Positions 19,037 through 29,326 of a stretch of DNA of 64,000 bases are shown piece by piece (within the stretch, counting starts at the first letter, position 1; the number at the start of each line of letters is the position of its first letter). The notes beneath the pieces are model-generated. The model was not told where the DNA came from and searched no databases. It saw only the letters and a program-made list of their open reading frames with translations. Location of the stretch: contig NZ_JAENYR010000006.1 of NCBI RefSeq assembly GCF_016841685.1, positions 22,108 to 86,107 of the forward strand. Direction: 5' to 3'. The stretch comes from Thiohalomonas denitrificans. Lineage in GTDB: Bacteria; Pseudomonadota; Gammaproteobacteria; Thiohalomonadales; Thiohalomonadaceae. A program made the translations under genes and the position numbers.

Positions 19037-19187
19037 TTCCTCCTGCCCGATCCCTTCAGTCACAGGATAGATCGTGCCAGGGGGCTCCGTTGCCGAATAA
19101 GAAGCCCATACGGCAGCCCTTTCCCATCACCCCTAAACAGGGGCAGGCAGTCGGGTATTACCGGTTTCCCGGGATCGCAGGCGCGAT

Positions 19188-20087
19188 TCAGCCCTTTTTA
19201 GCAGCCGCGGTGGTTCGGCGCCTGGCCGGCGCCTTCCTGGCAGCCGTCGGTGCAGCCGGGGCGCCGGCTTTGTCAGCGCTAATGTGTACCGTCCGCTGCG
19301 GGAAAGGAATCGTGAAGCCGTTGACCTCCAGTGCCTTCTTTCCCTCTCGGTGGAGGAAGAAGAATACCGCCCAGTAATCATCCTTATCGACCCAGCAGCG
19401 CATATTGACGTTGACCGAGCTGTCGGCCAGCGCATTGATCATGGTTTCGGCCGGCGCGTCGGTCAGGATCCGCGGGTCGCTCTTCAGTAGATCGAGCAAA
19501 ACAGCCATCGCTTTTTCCAGGTCATCTTCATAGGCGATGCCAATAGCCACATCGATGCGCCGGGTCGGGTTGCGCGAGTAGTTGAGAATGGAGCGATTCC
19601 AGATATTGGAATTCGGTACCGATCGATAAACCCCGTCAAAGGTCTTCAACTCGGTGGTGAACAGGCCGATCTCCAGGACGGTGCCCGCAAGTCCCTCGGC
19701 ATCGATATACTCGCCCACCCTGATAGGCCGTAGGATCAACAACATCATTCCGGCGGCGATGTTCGACAATGTGCCCTGCAAGGCCAGACCGATGGCCAGG
19801 CCAGCGGCACCCAAAACGGCAATCAGCGAGGCCGTTTGGATCCCGAATTGCGCCAGCACCATGATGCCGAGGAAAACATACAGGGTATAACCGATCGCGG
19901 CGGCGAATACCGGACGCAAGGTGTCATCCATCCACTCAAACCGCATCAAGGCTCCCGGCAGCATTTTGGACACCCATTTAATGAGCACGACCCCGACCAC
20001 CAACAGAATAATGGCACCGGCGAAACTCACCACATAAGGCCACACACTGCCCCCGACCGCAGCCGTGCCAGTACCGAAATCTTCCAT
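19188..20087 (-). CDS. MscS-family small-conductance mechanosensitive channel
   Basis: AVLGAAGLAIGLALQGTLSNIAAGMMLLILRPIRVGEYI pore helix and beta domain; VPNSNIWNRSILNYSRNPTRR. Confidence 0.93.
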   Translation of the reverse strand: MEDFGTGTAAVGGSVWPYVVSFAGAIILLVVGVVLIKWVSKMLPGALMRFEWMDDTLRPVFAAAIGYTLYVFLGIMVLAQFGIQTASLIAVLGAAGLAIGLALQGTLSNIAAGMMLLILRPIRVGEYIDAEGLAGTVLEIGLFTTELKTFDGVYRSVPNSNIWNRSILNYSRNPTRRIDVAIGIAYEDDLEKAMAVLLDLLKSDPRILTDAPAETMINALADSSVNVNMRCWVDKDDYWAVFFFLHREGKKALEVNGFTIPFPQRTVHISADKAGAPAAPTAARKAPARRRTTAAAKKG

Positions 20088-20169
20088 TGCGCCTCTCCTT
20101 TAGTACGGATTGAGATGAAACCAGTATACGGAAAATAGACGGCCGGTTCTTTCACATCCGGTCACTGCC

Positions 20170-20332
20170 CAAGGTAAATGCATATTCCCATTTTTGATGC
20201 CGGCGAGCAAACTAAGTCCTTGATAGCAGGTACGCTGTGAATACGACCTACAGGGATGTAGGAAGTGAAGATTTGCCGACGACCCGCTATCAAGGAGTGA
20301 CACCGCTCGCTTCAAAGTAGCCGGTTGCCCTC
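20170..20332. mobile_element. MITE-like family A, copy 3 (divergent ends)
   Basis: CAAGGTAAATGCATATTCCC...AAAGTAGCCGGTTGCCCTC; no clear TSD. Confidence 0.75.
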
Positions 20333-20357
20333 CCGGTGCCACCGGTCAGGCTGGGGA

Positions 20358-21725
20358 CTACGCCCGTTCCGAGACGGTCGATCCGGAATCTTCTCCCTCG
20401 CCTCCTCCATCCGCCAAGGTACGGACCACGTGGGCGTAGAGCGTTTCGACGGTTTGCAGATCACGCTCCTGGTGACCGGCCCGTCGGGTCTGTTCCGCAA
20501 TCCATCCGGCATGATGGGCCAAGGCCGCGCCGTCCTCCGGGCGACGGACGCGTCGGCCGTTGGTTTCGATACTCTCCAGCAGACGCAGCATGACCGACAG
20601 ATGCCCGGCACCCAGTTGCCGGATCTGGTTGAAGGCGACGTCAGCCAGTTCGGCAAAGCTCAGGGCGGGGGCGATAACCCTTAGCCTGCCTGTTTGATCG
20701 AGGCGAAAGGGAGAAGGGATTTTCCTTTCGGCCAACCGCCCCAGGCCGTTTCCAATCCAATCGATGCAGGTAACCGCCGTCAACGGGTCGTTGATGCCCG
20801 GCGAAAGCGCCCGCACGGCGATAGACACCAGCTGTTGCATCGGATACTTCACGTCCTGGGTCGGTGTGCGCTGCCGTCCGATGATGAACATCGCGGCGAT
20901 CGCCTCGGCCACCTCCTCGCTACAGCGTTCGGCCGGCCAGGCGGCCAGCAGCACAGTGCCGTCCCTGGCGAAGTCCCCCGGTGTACAGTGCACACAGAGG
21001 ATGAGATCGTATCGTTCGGCGGTCGCCATCAGATTTTCATTTTCGATCGCCTGCAGATAGCCGCTATGCCTTGTTACTACCGCCTTCAGCTCATCGCCAG
21101 CAGCCTCCGGGACCGAAAATTCGCTATGCGTGTCCGGTTCAAGAGCTGTTCCCAGTCTCTCGGGGAACAGGTTATCGATCCCCTCGGCAAGCTCGGTGGC
21201 TATACCGGAGGCGAGGTTTTCCACTTGCAGTGACATCGATACGTGGTGGATGAAGTAGATGAGAACAGCGAGACTTGCGACGGCAAGGGCAACCGCCACG
21301 GTCACCGAGAAGTGCGGAATAAAGACCGTGTCGTTGGCTCCACCAACCGCGCGAAGCACCAGCAGGCAGTAAAGGAAAGTGGCGATGAAGGTGCCGAGAA
21401 CGACCTGATTGCCCGGGTCACGCATGAAATTACGTAACAGCCGCGGCCCGAACTGGTTGGCCGCCAGCGTAAGTGCAACCACGGTAATCGAGAACACCAT
21501 CCCTGCGACCGTAATCATGGAGGCGGCAATGGTGGTGAGCATGTCACGTGCGCCCTGGGGCTCCCCCGACCAGAACCAGCTGGTTTCCTGTGGCAACAAG
21601 CCGGGCGCTGCATCGAGCGTCAGGGTCACCAACGAGAGCAAGGCGGCAAGCAGCGCCATCAGTACCGGCACGAACCAGAAGCTGGCCCGAAGCTCCTGCC
21701 AAGCGTTGGCTATACGGCTTTTCAC
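20358..21725 (-). CDS. DUF2254-family membrane protein
   Basis: N-terminal TM region, SPGINDPLTAVTCIDWIGNGL motif. Confidence 0.85.
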   Translation of the reverse strand: MKSRIANAWQELRASFWFVPVLMALLAALLSLVTLTLDAAPGLLPQETSWFWSGEPQGARDMLTTIAASMITVAGMVFSITVVALTLAANQFGPRLLRNFMRDPGNQVVLGTFIATFLYCLLVLRAVGGANDTVFIPHFSVTVAVALAVASLAVLIYFIHHVSMSLQVENLASGIATELAEGIDNLFPERLGTALEPDTHSEFSVPEAAGDELKAVVTRHSGYLQAIENENLMATAERYDLILCVHCTPGDFARDGTVLLAAWPAERCSEEVAEAIAAMFIIGRQRTPTQDVKYPMQQLVSIAVRALSPGINDPLTAVTCIDWIGNGLGRLAERKIPSPFRLDQTGRLRVIAPALSFAELADVAFNQIRQLGAGHLSVMLRLLESIETNGRRVRRPEDGAALAHHAGWIAEQTRRAGHQERDLQTVETLYAHVVRTLADGGGEGEDSGSTVSERA

Positions 21726-21936
21726 GTAGCTCCCGGCATCGAGCGCTGATAAATGGAATTACTAGCAAATATAGGGGACTTATCTATTAATCCAACATGG
21801 ATTCTGTTGGGTTCAGGGCCATTTTGAAGGATGGTCCCTGGCACTGGCTCCGTTCATCCTCCGGAAAACTACCAGAGGAAAATCCCTTCGAGTTTTCTAG
21901 TCTCATGGCAGGAAGTTCACGAAAAGGAGCACCGCT

Positions 21937-22245
21937 ATGGGCATGCAACTTTATGCGATTCGCCGCCGAAACGTCTCTTCGGACCCGAACGAGATGAAGC
22001 AGGTGGGAAAGCGTTCATCGGAAGTCGGAGAGGAGATGACGGGCCGTATCCGCTGGATACGGTCCTACGTGGTCAAAGAAGAAAACGGCAGATTGGGCAC
22101 CATCTGTATCTATCAAGCCGTGGATGAGGAAGCGATTCGGGAACATGCCAGTCGGGCGGGAATGCCGGCGGATGAGATCAATCCGGTGCTCGATACGCTG
22201 GTGATGCGTGACGACCCGAAGTCGGCGAGCGAAGCGGCTTCATAA
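21937..22245 (+). CDS. DUF4242-like small protein
   Basis: RIRWIRSYVVKEENGRLGTICIYQAVDEEAIREHASRAGMPADEI. Confidence 0.75.
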   Translation: MGMQLYAIRRRNVSSDPNEMKQVGKRSSEVGEEMTGRIRWIRSYVVKEENGRLGTICIYQAVDEEAIREHASRAGMPADEINPVLDTLVMRDDPKSASEAAS

Positions 22246-22302
22246 GGACAACAACCGCCAAGCGCAGCCCCCGAGCTCTTGATCGATCAGAGGGTGCGGT
22301 AC

Positions 22303-23673
22303 TCAAGACTCATCCGCATTAATCCCGTGACGCTTGATCTTGCGCCACAGGGAAACCCTATCGATTCCGAGGATCCGGGCGGCCTGGGTCCGATTGCCAA
22401 CGGTTTTTTCAAGCACCAGTCGGATGTACTGTGCTTCCCGCTCCTCCAGGGTCAGAGGGGGAGCCGAAGGCGTCCGGAAAAAAGCGGCATGGGTTTCCCG
22501 CAGGTTCCCCGGCAGGTGGTCCGCCCTCAGTTCGTCGCCGTTGGTCATGGCAACGCCAAATTCGATCGCATTTTCAAGCTCCCGAATGTTACCGGGATAG
22601 CCGTAACCGGTCAGTAAGGTCATCGCCTCCGGCGTAATGTCTCGCACGGATTTTTCGGCGATCGCGGCATGTTTTTTGAGAAAGTGGTAAGCCAACAGCG
22701 GCACATCACCGGAACGATGCGCCAGCGCCGGCAACTGCAACCGGACCACATTCAACCGGTAATACAGATCCTGGCGAAAGCTGCCTTCTGCCACGGCCGC
22801 CTCCAGATCGCGGTTGGTGGCCGCAATGTAACGAACATCGGTCTTGATCGGGCGAACCCCACCCAGGCGAAGCAGTTCCCGCTCCTGGATCACCCGCAAC
22901 AGCTTCACCTGCATCGAGGGGGTCATCTCGGCAATTTCATCCAGCAACAGGGTACCGCCCTCGGCCGTCTCGATCAGACCCCGCTTGACCGTGTCCGCTC
23001 CGGTAAACGCCCCCTTCTCGTGACCGAACAGTTCGTTCGCCAGCAACTCCTCCTGAAAAGCGCCGCAGTTGACCGCCACAAACGGTGCTTCGACACGGGG
23101 ACTGTGGGCGTGCAAGTAGCGCGCCAGCAATTCCTTGCCGGTCCCGCTTTCGCCGGTAACCAGGACGCTGCAGCCGCTGTCTGCGATCTGGTGGGCGGTC
23201 TCAAGCACCCTTAGCACCGCCTGGTCCTGGGTAATGAATTTGACCTGGCCCTGGTAGCTGTCCACCTGCCGCCGCAAGTTCCTGTTCTCATGCCGCAGAC
23301 GCACCATTTCGACAGCGCCCCGGACCACTTCCCGGACCTCGTCCAGGCGGAAGGGCTTGGCGATGTAATGAAAGGCGCCCTCACGCAGCGCAGTGACCGC
23401 AGAGCTGAGCGTGGCATATCCGGTGATGACGATCACCGCGCTGTCGGGGTGGAGTTCCCTGCAGCGGTGCAGAATCTCCATTCCATCCACCTCCTCCATT
23501 CGCAGATCCGTCAACACGATGTCAAAGGGCCGTTCCTCTATCGCCCGAAGTCCACCCGGTCCGCTCTGCCGGGTGGTAATCGCGTAGCCCGCCTTCTTGA
23601 AGACGTGGGCGAGATTCTTCACCGCAATCGGTTCGTCGTCGATAATCAACAGAGAGATATCGGACTGATTCAT
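22303..23673 (-). CDS. Sigma54-dependent NtrC-family response regulator
   Basis: GESGTGKELLARYLH, ELFGHEKGAFTGA, DEIAEMTPSMQ, Fis HTH NRTQAARILGIDRVSLWRKIKRHG. Confidence 0.94.
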   Translation of the reverse strand: MNQSDISLLIIDDEPIAVKNLAHVFKKAGYAITTRQSGPGGLRAIEERPFDIVLTDLRMEEVDGMEILHRCRELHPDSAVIVITGYATLSSAVTALREGAFHYIAKPFRLDEVREVVRGAVEMVRLRHENRNLRRQVDSYQGQVKFITQDQAVLRVLETAHQIADSGCSVLVTGESGTGKELLARYLHAHSPRVEAPFVAVNCGAFQEELLANELFGHEKGAFTGADTVKRGLIETAEGGTLLLDEIAEMTPSMQVKLLRVIQERELLRLGGVRPIKTDVRYIAATNRDLEAAVAEGSFRQDLYYRLNVVRLQLPALAHRSGDVPLLAYHFLKKHAAIAEKSVRDITPEAMTLLTGYGYPGNIRELENAIEFGVAMTNGDELRADHLPGNLRETHAAFFRTPSAPPLTLEEREAQYIRLVLEKTVGNRTQAARILGIDRVSLWRKIKRHGINADES

Positions 23674-25124
23674 CGGTTGGATTCCACTGCCGGTAATCGG
23701 ATACTGAAGGTGCAACCCACTCCTTCTCGGCTACGTATCGCTATGCAGCCGTCGTGTTCACGGATAATTTCCTCGACGATGTAAAGCCCGAGCCCCATGC
23801 CGTGGCCCGTCTCCCGGGTGGTAAAGAAGGGGTCAAAGACCTTCGGAAGAATCGCCGCCTCGATACCGGGTCCATCGTCCTCGACCCGGATGATTGCCAC
23901 CTTTTCGTCACCGCCGGGGCAGAGATCATTGCCGAAGACATACGCATCCTCTGCCGGAGCCGCCTCCCGCCCGGTGCGATACTCGGCACGGACACGCACC
24001 CGGGTGCCGGGACCTCCGGCGTCGGTGGCGTTCTTGATCAGGTTAATGAAGACCTGCTGCATGCGCTGCGAATCGACCCGAATCAGGAACTCTGGCGGGA
24101 CGTCCGTATCCACCACCACATTCTTCAACTCCTTATGCAGCAGCAGCAGGACCTTCTCCAGTAGCGGCGACAGCAGCACCGGCTCCGTCGCAAACGGGCG
24201 ATTTCGGGAGAAATCGAGCAGCGCGAGCACTATGCCGCGCGCCCGTTGTGTCTGCTCGTCGATCTGCTCCAGCCACTCCTGCATCAGCTCCCGGTCGCCG
24301 TCCTTTTGCTCTTCCAGCAACAACTGGCAGGAAGAGGAGATATTCGAGAGCGGGTTGTTCAGTTCATGCGCCACCCCCGAGACCAATACCCCCAACGAGG
24401 CGAGCTTCTCGGAGTGCAACAGTTGACGCCGTCGCGCCTCCAGTTCTCCCAGCATGCGGTTGAAGGCCCGGGTAAAAGAGACGATCTCGCGATCATCCGA
24501 GTGGGCGGTGAGGGCCCGGAAACGGCCCCGGGCGATCGGCTCCAGATTCGACTCCAACTGGCGTAGCGACCGGACTACCGCCTGCGACAGCAGCCGTCCG
24601 ATCAGGACCCCGACCGCCCCCACCACCAGAACCGAGATCACCACAGCGATGCGTGAGTTGCGCAGGTATTGCAGCACCGTCGCACGTTCGCGCTCCGAGA
24701 TGACGTCGGCGGCAATGGAAATGTCCCGCCCCACCTCACGAATGGGCGGTACCGGCTGACCATCCCGATTGTCGGAATAGATCTCGAGCAGGGCCCGGTA
24801 GCGTTCCAGGCGACGATCCAGCGTCACCAGCTCCTCCTGCGGTGCGAGCCCGGCAAACAGCTCGTCGTGGGTCACCAGGATCTCGCCGGCAGCCCCGTTG
24901 TGCTCGAACGCGGCCGAAAGGTCATCATTGCTGTGGTAGAGCAGATAGTTTTTCTCGAAACGCCGCATCTCCAATACGTGTTCGCTGAAGCGCGACACGG
25001 CTACCCCACTCTCCACCTGGTCTTCAAGGAAACGCAGGTCGAGATAGACCACGGCGGAGAGCGCCGCTACTACCGTAGCGAGGGCATAGGAACCCAGACG
25101 AATCTTGCCTTGCAGGCTGGCCAT
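23670..25124 (-). CDS. Sensor histidine kinase (HAMP + HisKA + HATPase)
   Basis: GVLVSGVAHELNNPLSNISSSCQLL; DDGPGIEAAILPKVFDPFFTTRETGHGMGLGL. Confidence 0.94.
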   Translation of the reverse strand: MASLQGKIRLGSYALATVVAALSAVVYLDLRFLEDQVESGVAVSRFSEHVLEMRRFEKNYLLYHSNDDLSAAFEHNGAAGEILVTHDELFAGLAPQEELVTLDRRLERYRALLEIYSDNRDGQPVPPIREVGRDISIAADVISERERATVLQYLRNSRIAVVISVLVVGAVGVLIGRLLSQAVVRSLRQLESNLEPIARGRFRALTAHSDDREIVSFTRAFNRMLGELEARRRQLLHSEKLASLGVLVSGVAHELNNPLSNISSSCQLLLEEQKDGDRELMQEWLEQIDEQTQRARGIVLALLDFSRNRPFATEPVLLSPLLEKVLLLLHKELKNVVVDTDVPPEFLIRVDSQRMQQVFINLIKNATDAGGPGTRVRVRAEYRTGREAAPAEDAYVFGNDLCPGGDEKVAIIRVEDDGPGIEAAILPKVFDPFFTTRETGHGMGLGLYIVEEIIREHDGCIAIRSREGVGCTFSIRLPAVESNR

Positions 25125-25145
25125 ATACGTTTCAGTGTGAAACAG

Positions 25146-25166
25146 GGTGTTGCTATTTGTAACACC
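25146..25166. promoter_or_regulatory. UAS1 candidate for the NtrC-type regulator
   Basis: GGTGTTGC-TATTT-GTAACACC near-perfect palindrome. Confidence 0.65.
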
Positions 25167-25218
25167 CACCATTTATCCAAGGCAAGTGGGGCGTGATGCA
25201 GCCAATGCTTCCTACAGC

Positions 25219-25235
25219 TGTTGCGAATCGCAACA
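25219..25235. promoter_or_regulatory. UAS2 candidate
   Basis: TGTTGC-GAATC-GCAACA, same half-sites and spacing as UAS1, 71 bp centre to centre. Confidence 0.65.
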
Positions 25236-25296
25236 CAAACGCCATTCCCGGCTCCGCACCTTTCAAACAACTCAACGACTTAGAACAGGAAGCAGG

Positions 25297-25313
25297 TTGG
25301 CACGAGGAGTGCA
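25297..25313 (+). promoter_or_regulatory. Sigma54 -24/-12 promoter
   Basis: TTGGCAC-GAGGA-GTGCA; perfect TGGCAC -24 and near-consensus -12, 33 bp upstream of ATG 25346. Confidence 0.75.
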
Positions 25314-25345
25314 CTACACAGGGCTTACTCCACGACTTTCACGCT

Positions 25346-25867
25346 ATGAAACGGATTACGGAAGACCTTCGGCGCGCATTGGAGGCAATGGCCTGCTCCG
25401 ACGCGGGGGAATTCCTCTCGCCTCGACAGAAGAGAAAAGTGCTCGATTCGCGCAAGCGTTCACCGGCCGCTGCGACCGTTGACCGGTCGCACGTGGGCGG
25501 GCGTCGGCTTGCCCTGGCCACTGGCGCAACCGGATCCCGCCGCGCCTTCGATTATGCGCTGCAGTGCTGTTGTCAGCTGGAGGCGGCCCTCGACGTCATC
25601 TCGCTCAAAGGTTTCATCTATGAGATGGACCCGGGCCGGAGCGCAGAGCTGCAGGCGCATGGGATCCGCTGGCGCAGCCTGGCACTCGAAGGAGAGCCTC
25701 TCACCGCCCTGGCGGGATATCTGCGAACCAATACCCAGCCGCTTTTTCTGGTCGCCGACGAAACCGGATTCCCGGCAACGGAGCTGTTGACCGGAACAGT
25801 GAAAAAGGCCCTTTGGCCATCTCACATACCGCTGGTCGTCATCGCCGCCGGAGCACCGAATCCGTAA
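25346..25867 (+). CDS. Small protein with degenerate universal-stress-protein-like fold
   Basis: RRLALATGATGSRRAFDYALQCCCQLEAALDVISLKG...; start chosen downstream of the sigma54 promoter. Confidence 0.6.
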   Translation: MKRITEDLRRALEAMACSDAGEFLSPRQKRKVLDSRKRSPAAATVDRSHVGGRRLALATGATGSRRAFDYALQCCCQLEAALDVISLKGFIYEMDPGRSAELQAHGIRWRSLALEGEPLTALAGYLRTNTQPLFLVADETGFPATELLTGTVKKALWPSHIPLVVIAAGAPNP

Positions 25868-25907
25868 CAACCCGGTTTAACAGAACAAAAAGGAGAACAG
25901 CACTACC

Positions 25908-27905
25908 ATGTCCACCATTCCATCCCATGCAGACCCGGCCGAGCAGGAAGACACTGTCGAACCGGAGTCTAAGACATCGAAGAAAAAAGCAATTGCCGCA
26001 GCGGTGTTCGCCGCCGTCGCATTCGGCCTCAGCAGCATCGTCCCCAGCGTGGAAATCGCCTGGGTAACGGCCATTCTGCTGCTGACCATCTATCTGTTTG
26101 CCTTCGAGGTGGTGGAGGTGGACGTGGCCGCCATCACCATCATGGTCCTGCTTGGCGTAACCTCGCTGCTGGCACCGCTGATGGGCATCGAACAGGGGCT
26201 GGTGTCGACGCAGCAGCTTTTTGACGGCTTCTCGAGCAACGCGGTGATATCCATCATCGCCGTGATGATCATTGGGGCCGGACTGGACAAGACGGGACTG
26301 ATGACCCGCGTGGCGGGCGTGATTCTCAAGGTCGGCGGTTCCACCGAGACCCGCATCATCCCCATCATCTCCGGAACCGCCGGCATCATCTCGAGCTTCA
26401 TGCAAAATGTCGGCGCCGCCGCCCTGTTCCTGCCGGTGGTCAGCCGTATCTCGGCGCGGACCGGACTTCCCATGTCCCGCCTGCTGATGCCCATGGGCTT
26501 TTGCGCTATTCTCGGTGGCACGGTGACGATGGTCGGCTCCAGCCCACTGATCCTGCTGAATGACCTGATCCTGACCTCCAACCAGGCGCTACCTGAAACC
26601 CAACAGATGGGGACCTTCGGCCTGTTTGACGTCACCCCGATCGGGCTTGTCCTGATGGCCGCAGGTATCGTTTACTTCATCATTGCCGGTCGTTTCGTGC
26701 TGCCCGTCAACAAGTCCGAGGGGATCAGTGCCACCAGCACCATGGACTTCTTCCGCCAGACCTACGGCATCGACTACGAACTTTGGGAAGTGGTGGTGCC
26801 GCAAGGTAGCCCGCTGGTAGGCAAACTGCTCGATGATGTCGAGCACCGGTTTCGCATCCGCGTCATCGCAGCGCAGCGCGGCAACGATGTCCGGATAGGC
26901 CCCGGCGGACTGGCGCGCGATGTAGGCATCGAGGCGGGGAGTGTACTGGGGGTACTGGCCTCGCCCGAACATCTGCACGGGTTTACCTCGCATTTCCAGC
27001 TGGAGGAACGCGACGACCTGGAGACCTTTACCGACGCCCTGGCTTCGAACAGGGCCGGAATCGCCGAGTTGGTCATCCCACCGGGCTCCAACCTGGTGGG
27101 CAAGAGCGCCCGTGACGTCTGGATGCGCAAGACCTACGGCCTCTCCATGGTGGCGTTGAACCGGGGCGGCGAGACCTTGCGGGAAGGGGACGGCATCCGC
27201 GACAAGCCGCTGCAGCCGGGCGATACCCTGGTAGTGCACACCCCCTGGGACGCTTTGGCCCGTCTGGAGAAGGACCACAATTTCGTCGTAGTCACCTCCG
27301 AATACCCGCGCGAAGAGATGCGCCCCCAGAAGGTGGGCTTTGCCCTTTTGTTCTTCGGCATCGCCCTTGCGCTGGTGCTGTTCTCGGACCTGCGCCTGTC
27401 CGTCGCGCTACTGACCGGCGCACTCGGCATGATCCTCTCCGGCGTGCTCAATATCGACGAGGCCTACGAGGCGGTGAGCTGGAAGACCGTGTTCCTGCTG
27501 GCCAGCCTCATACCGCTCGGACTCGCCGTCGAGACCTCGGGCACGGCGAAGTGGATTGCCGAGCAGACCCTGGTACTGATGGGCGATGCCCCCATCTGGG
27601 TCATCCAGGCTGCCATCGCCGTGCTCGCCACCTTCTTCACCCTGGTGATGTCCAATGTCGGCGCCACGGTTCTCCTGGTCCCGCTGGCGGTAAACATAGC
27701 GCTTGGTGTCGGCGCCAATCCCGCTGTGTTTGCCCTAACTGTGGCCATTGCCACCTCGAACTCCTTCCTAATCCCGACCCACCAGGTCAACGCACTGATC
27801 ATGGGACCGGGCGGCTACCGCGTGCCGGACTACATTCGGGCAGGCGGCGTCATGACCGTACTGTTCCTGGTCGTAATGCTGCTGATGATGAACCTGATTT
27901 TCTGA
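25908..27905 (+). CDS. SLC13/DASS-type permease with two RCK_C (TrkA_C) domains
   Basis: Two TM blocks flanking YELWEVVVPQGSPLVGKLLDDVEHR and ELVIPPGSNLVGKSARDV RCK_C domains; NSFLIPTHQVNALIMGPGGY. Confidence 0.9.
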   Translation: MSTIPSHADPAEQEDTVEPESKTSKKKAIAAAVFAAVAFGLSSIVPSVEIAWVTAILLLTIYLFAFEVVEVDVAAITIMVLLGVTSLLAPLMGIEQGLVSTQQLFDGFSSNAVISIIAVMIIGAGLDKTGLMTRVAGVILKVGGSTETRIIPIISGTAGIISSFMQNVGAAALFLPVVSRISARTGLPMSRLLMPMGFCAILGGTVTMVGSSPLILLNDLILTSNQALPETQQMGTFGLFDVTPIGLVLMAAGIVYFIIAGRFVLPVNKSEGISATSTMDFFRQTYGIDYELWEVVVPQGSPLVGKLLDDVEHRFRIRVIAAQRGNDVRIGPGGLARDVGIEAGSVLGVLASPEHLHGFTSHFQLEERDDLETFTDALASNRAGIAELVIPPGSNLVGKSARDVWMRKTYGLSMVALNRGGETLREGDGIRDKPLQPGDTLVVHTPWDALARLEKDHNFVVVTSEYPREEMRPQKVGFALLFFGIALALVLFSDLRLSVALLTGALGMILSGVLNIDEAYEAVSWKTVFLLASLIPLGLAVETSGTAKWIAEQTLVLMGDAPIWVIQAAIAVLATFFTLVMSNVGATVLLVPLAVNIALGVGANPAVFALTVAIATSNSFLIPTHQVNALIMGPGGYRVPDYIRAGGVMTVLFLVVMLLMMNLIF

Positions 27906-27910
27906 GAGAA

Positions 27911-29326
27911 ATGCGCAATATGAAAGCGATTTTGAGATTGGCCGGGGGCGTCCTGCTCCCGGCCCTGCTGGCCCCCGGGCTGGCGTTTGCTGAAAACGGT
28001 GCCGATCGACTGGACCTCACCCAGCACTGGGTGGGCTTCACAGCTCTCGGGATATTCGCCGTCGCCTATCTGTTCGTAATGGCCGAGGAGTTTACCCACC
28101 TCCGCAAGTCCAAGCCGGTAATCCTGGCAGCGGGCATCATCTGGGGCCTGATCGCCGCGGTCTACGTCGCAAAGGGCGGCGTGAGTCACGATGTGGAGCA
28201 GGCGGTCCGTCACAACCTGCTGGAATATGCGGAACTGATGCTGTTCCTGCTGGTGGCGATGACCTACATCAATGCCATGGACGAGCGACTGGTATTCGAC
28301 GCCCTGCGCTCCTGGTTGATCCGGAAGGGTTTCAGCCTCCGTCAGCTATTCTGGCTCACCGGTATTCTCGCCTTCTTCATCTCGCCGGTGGCAGACAACC
28401 TGACCACGGCGCTGCTAATGTGCGCGGTGGTCCTGGCCGTCGGCGGCGACAACGGCCGTTTCGTCTCCATCGCCTGCGTCAACATTGTGGTTGCGGCAAA
28501 CGCCGGCGGTGCCTTCAGTCCGTTCGGCGACATCACTACGCTGATGGTCTGGCAGAAGGGAATCGTGGAGTTCTGGTCGTTTTTCGGACTGTTCATTCCG
28601 GCAGCGGTGAACTTTCTGGTTCCGGCGGCACTGATGCACTTCGCCATTCCTGACGAACAGCCCACCGTTTCGGATGAGCGGGTCGACACCAAGCGGGGGG
28701 CCAAGCGGATCATCGTCCTGTTCCTGCTCACCATCACCACCGCAGTCGGTTTCCACAACTTCCTGCACCTGCCGCCGGTGGTGGGCATGCTGACCGGCCT
28801 CGCCTACCTCCAGCTGTTCGGCTTCTTCCTGAAAAAGACCGCGCATCTGGATGCCGAGCGTGAAGGACAGATCGGCGACGTGGTGCCGTTCGATATCTTC
28901 AGCAGAGTCGCCCGTGCCGAGTGGGACACCCTGTTCTTCTTCTATGGGGTGGTGCTGTGCGTGGGCGGACTCGGCTTCATCGGCTATCTCGCCCTGACTT
29001 CCGAGGTGATGTACCTGCAATGGGGTGCAACATCGGCCAACGTCACGGTCGGCGTGCTATCCGCCATCGTCGACAACATCCCGGTAATGTTCGCCGTGCT
29101 GAGCATGGAACCCGACATGTCCCTCGGCCAGTGGCTGCTGGTCACACTGACCGCCGGCGTCGGCGGCAGTCTGCTGTCCATCGGCTCGGCCGCCGGAGTT
29201 GCGCTGATGGGACAGGCGCGCGGCTACTACACCTTCTTCTCTCATCTCAAATGGACGCCGGCCATCGCCGCCGGTTACGGCGCCAGCATCCTGGTCCATT
29301 TCTGGATCAACGCGAGGCTTTTCTGA
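27911..29326 (+). CDS. nhaD: NhaD-type Na+/H+ antiporter
   Basis: EFTHLRKSKPVILAAGIIWGL, ISPVADNLTTALLMCAVVLAVG, ANAGGAFSPFGDITTLMVWQKG. Confidence 0.9.
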   Translation: MRNMKAILRLAGGVLLPALLAPGLAFAENGADRLDLTQHWVGFTALGIFAVAYLFVMAEEFTHLRKSKPVILAAGIIWGLIAAVYVAKGGVSHDVEQAVRHNLLEYAELMLFLLVAMTYINAMDERLVFDALRSWLIRKGFSLRQLFWLTGILAFFISPVADNLTTALLMCAVVLAVGGDNGRFVSIACVNIVVAANAGGAFSPFGDITTLMVWQKGIVEFWSFFGLFIPAAVNFLVPAALMHFAIPDEQPTVSDERVDTKRGAKRIIVLFLLTITTAVGFHNFLHLPPVVGMLTGLAYLQLFGFFLKKTAHLDAEREGQIGDVVPFDIFSRVARAEWDTLFFFYGVVLCVGGLGFIGYLALTSEVMYLQWGATSANVTVGVLSAIVDNIPVMFAVLSMEPDMSLGQWLLVTLTAGVGGSLLSIGSAAGVALMGQARGYYTFFSHLKWTPAIAAGYGASILVHFWINARLF

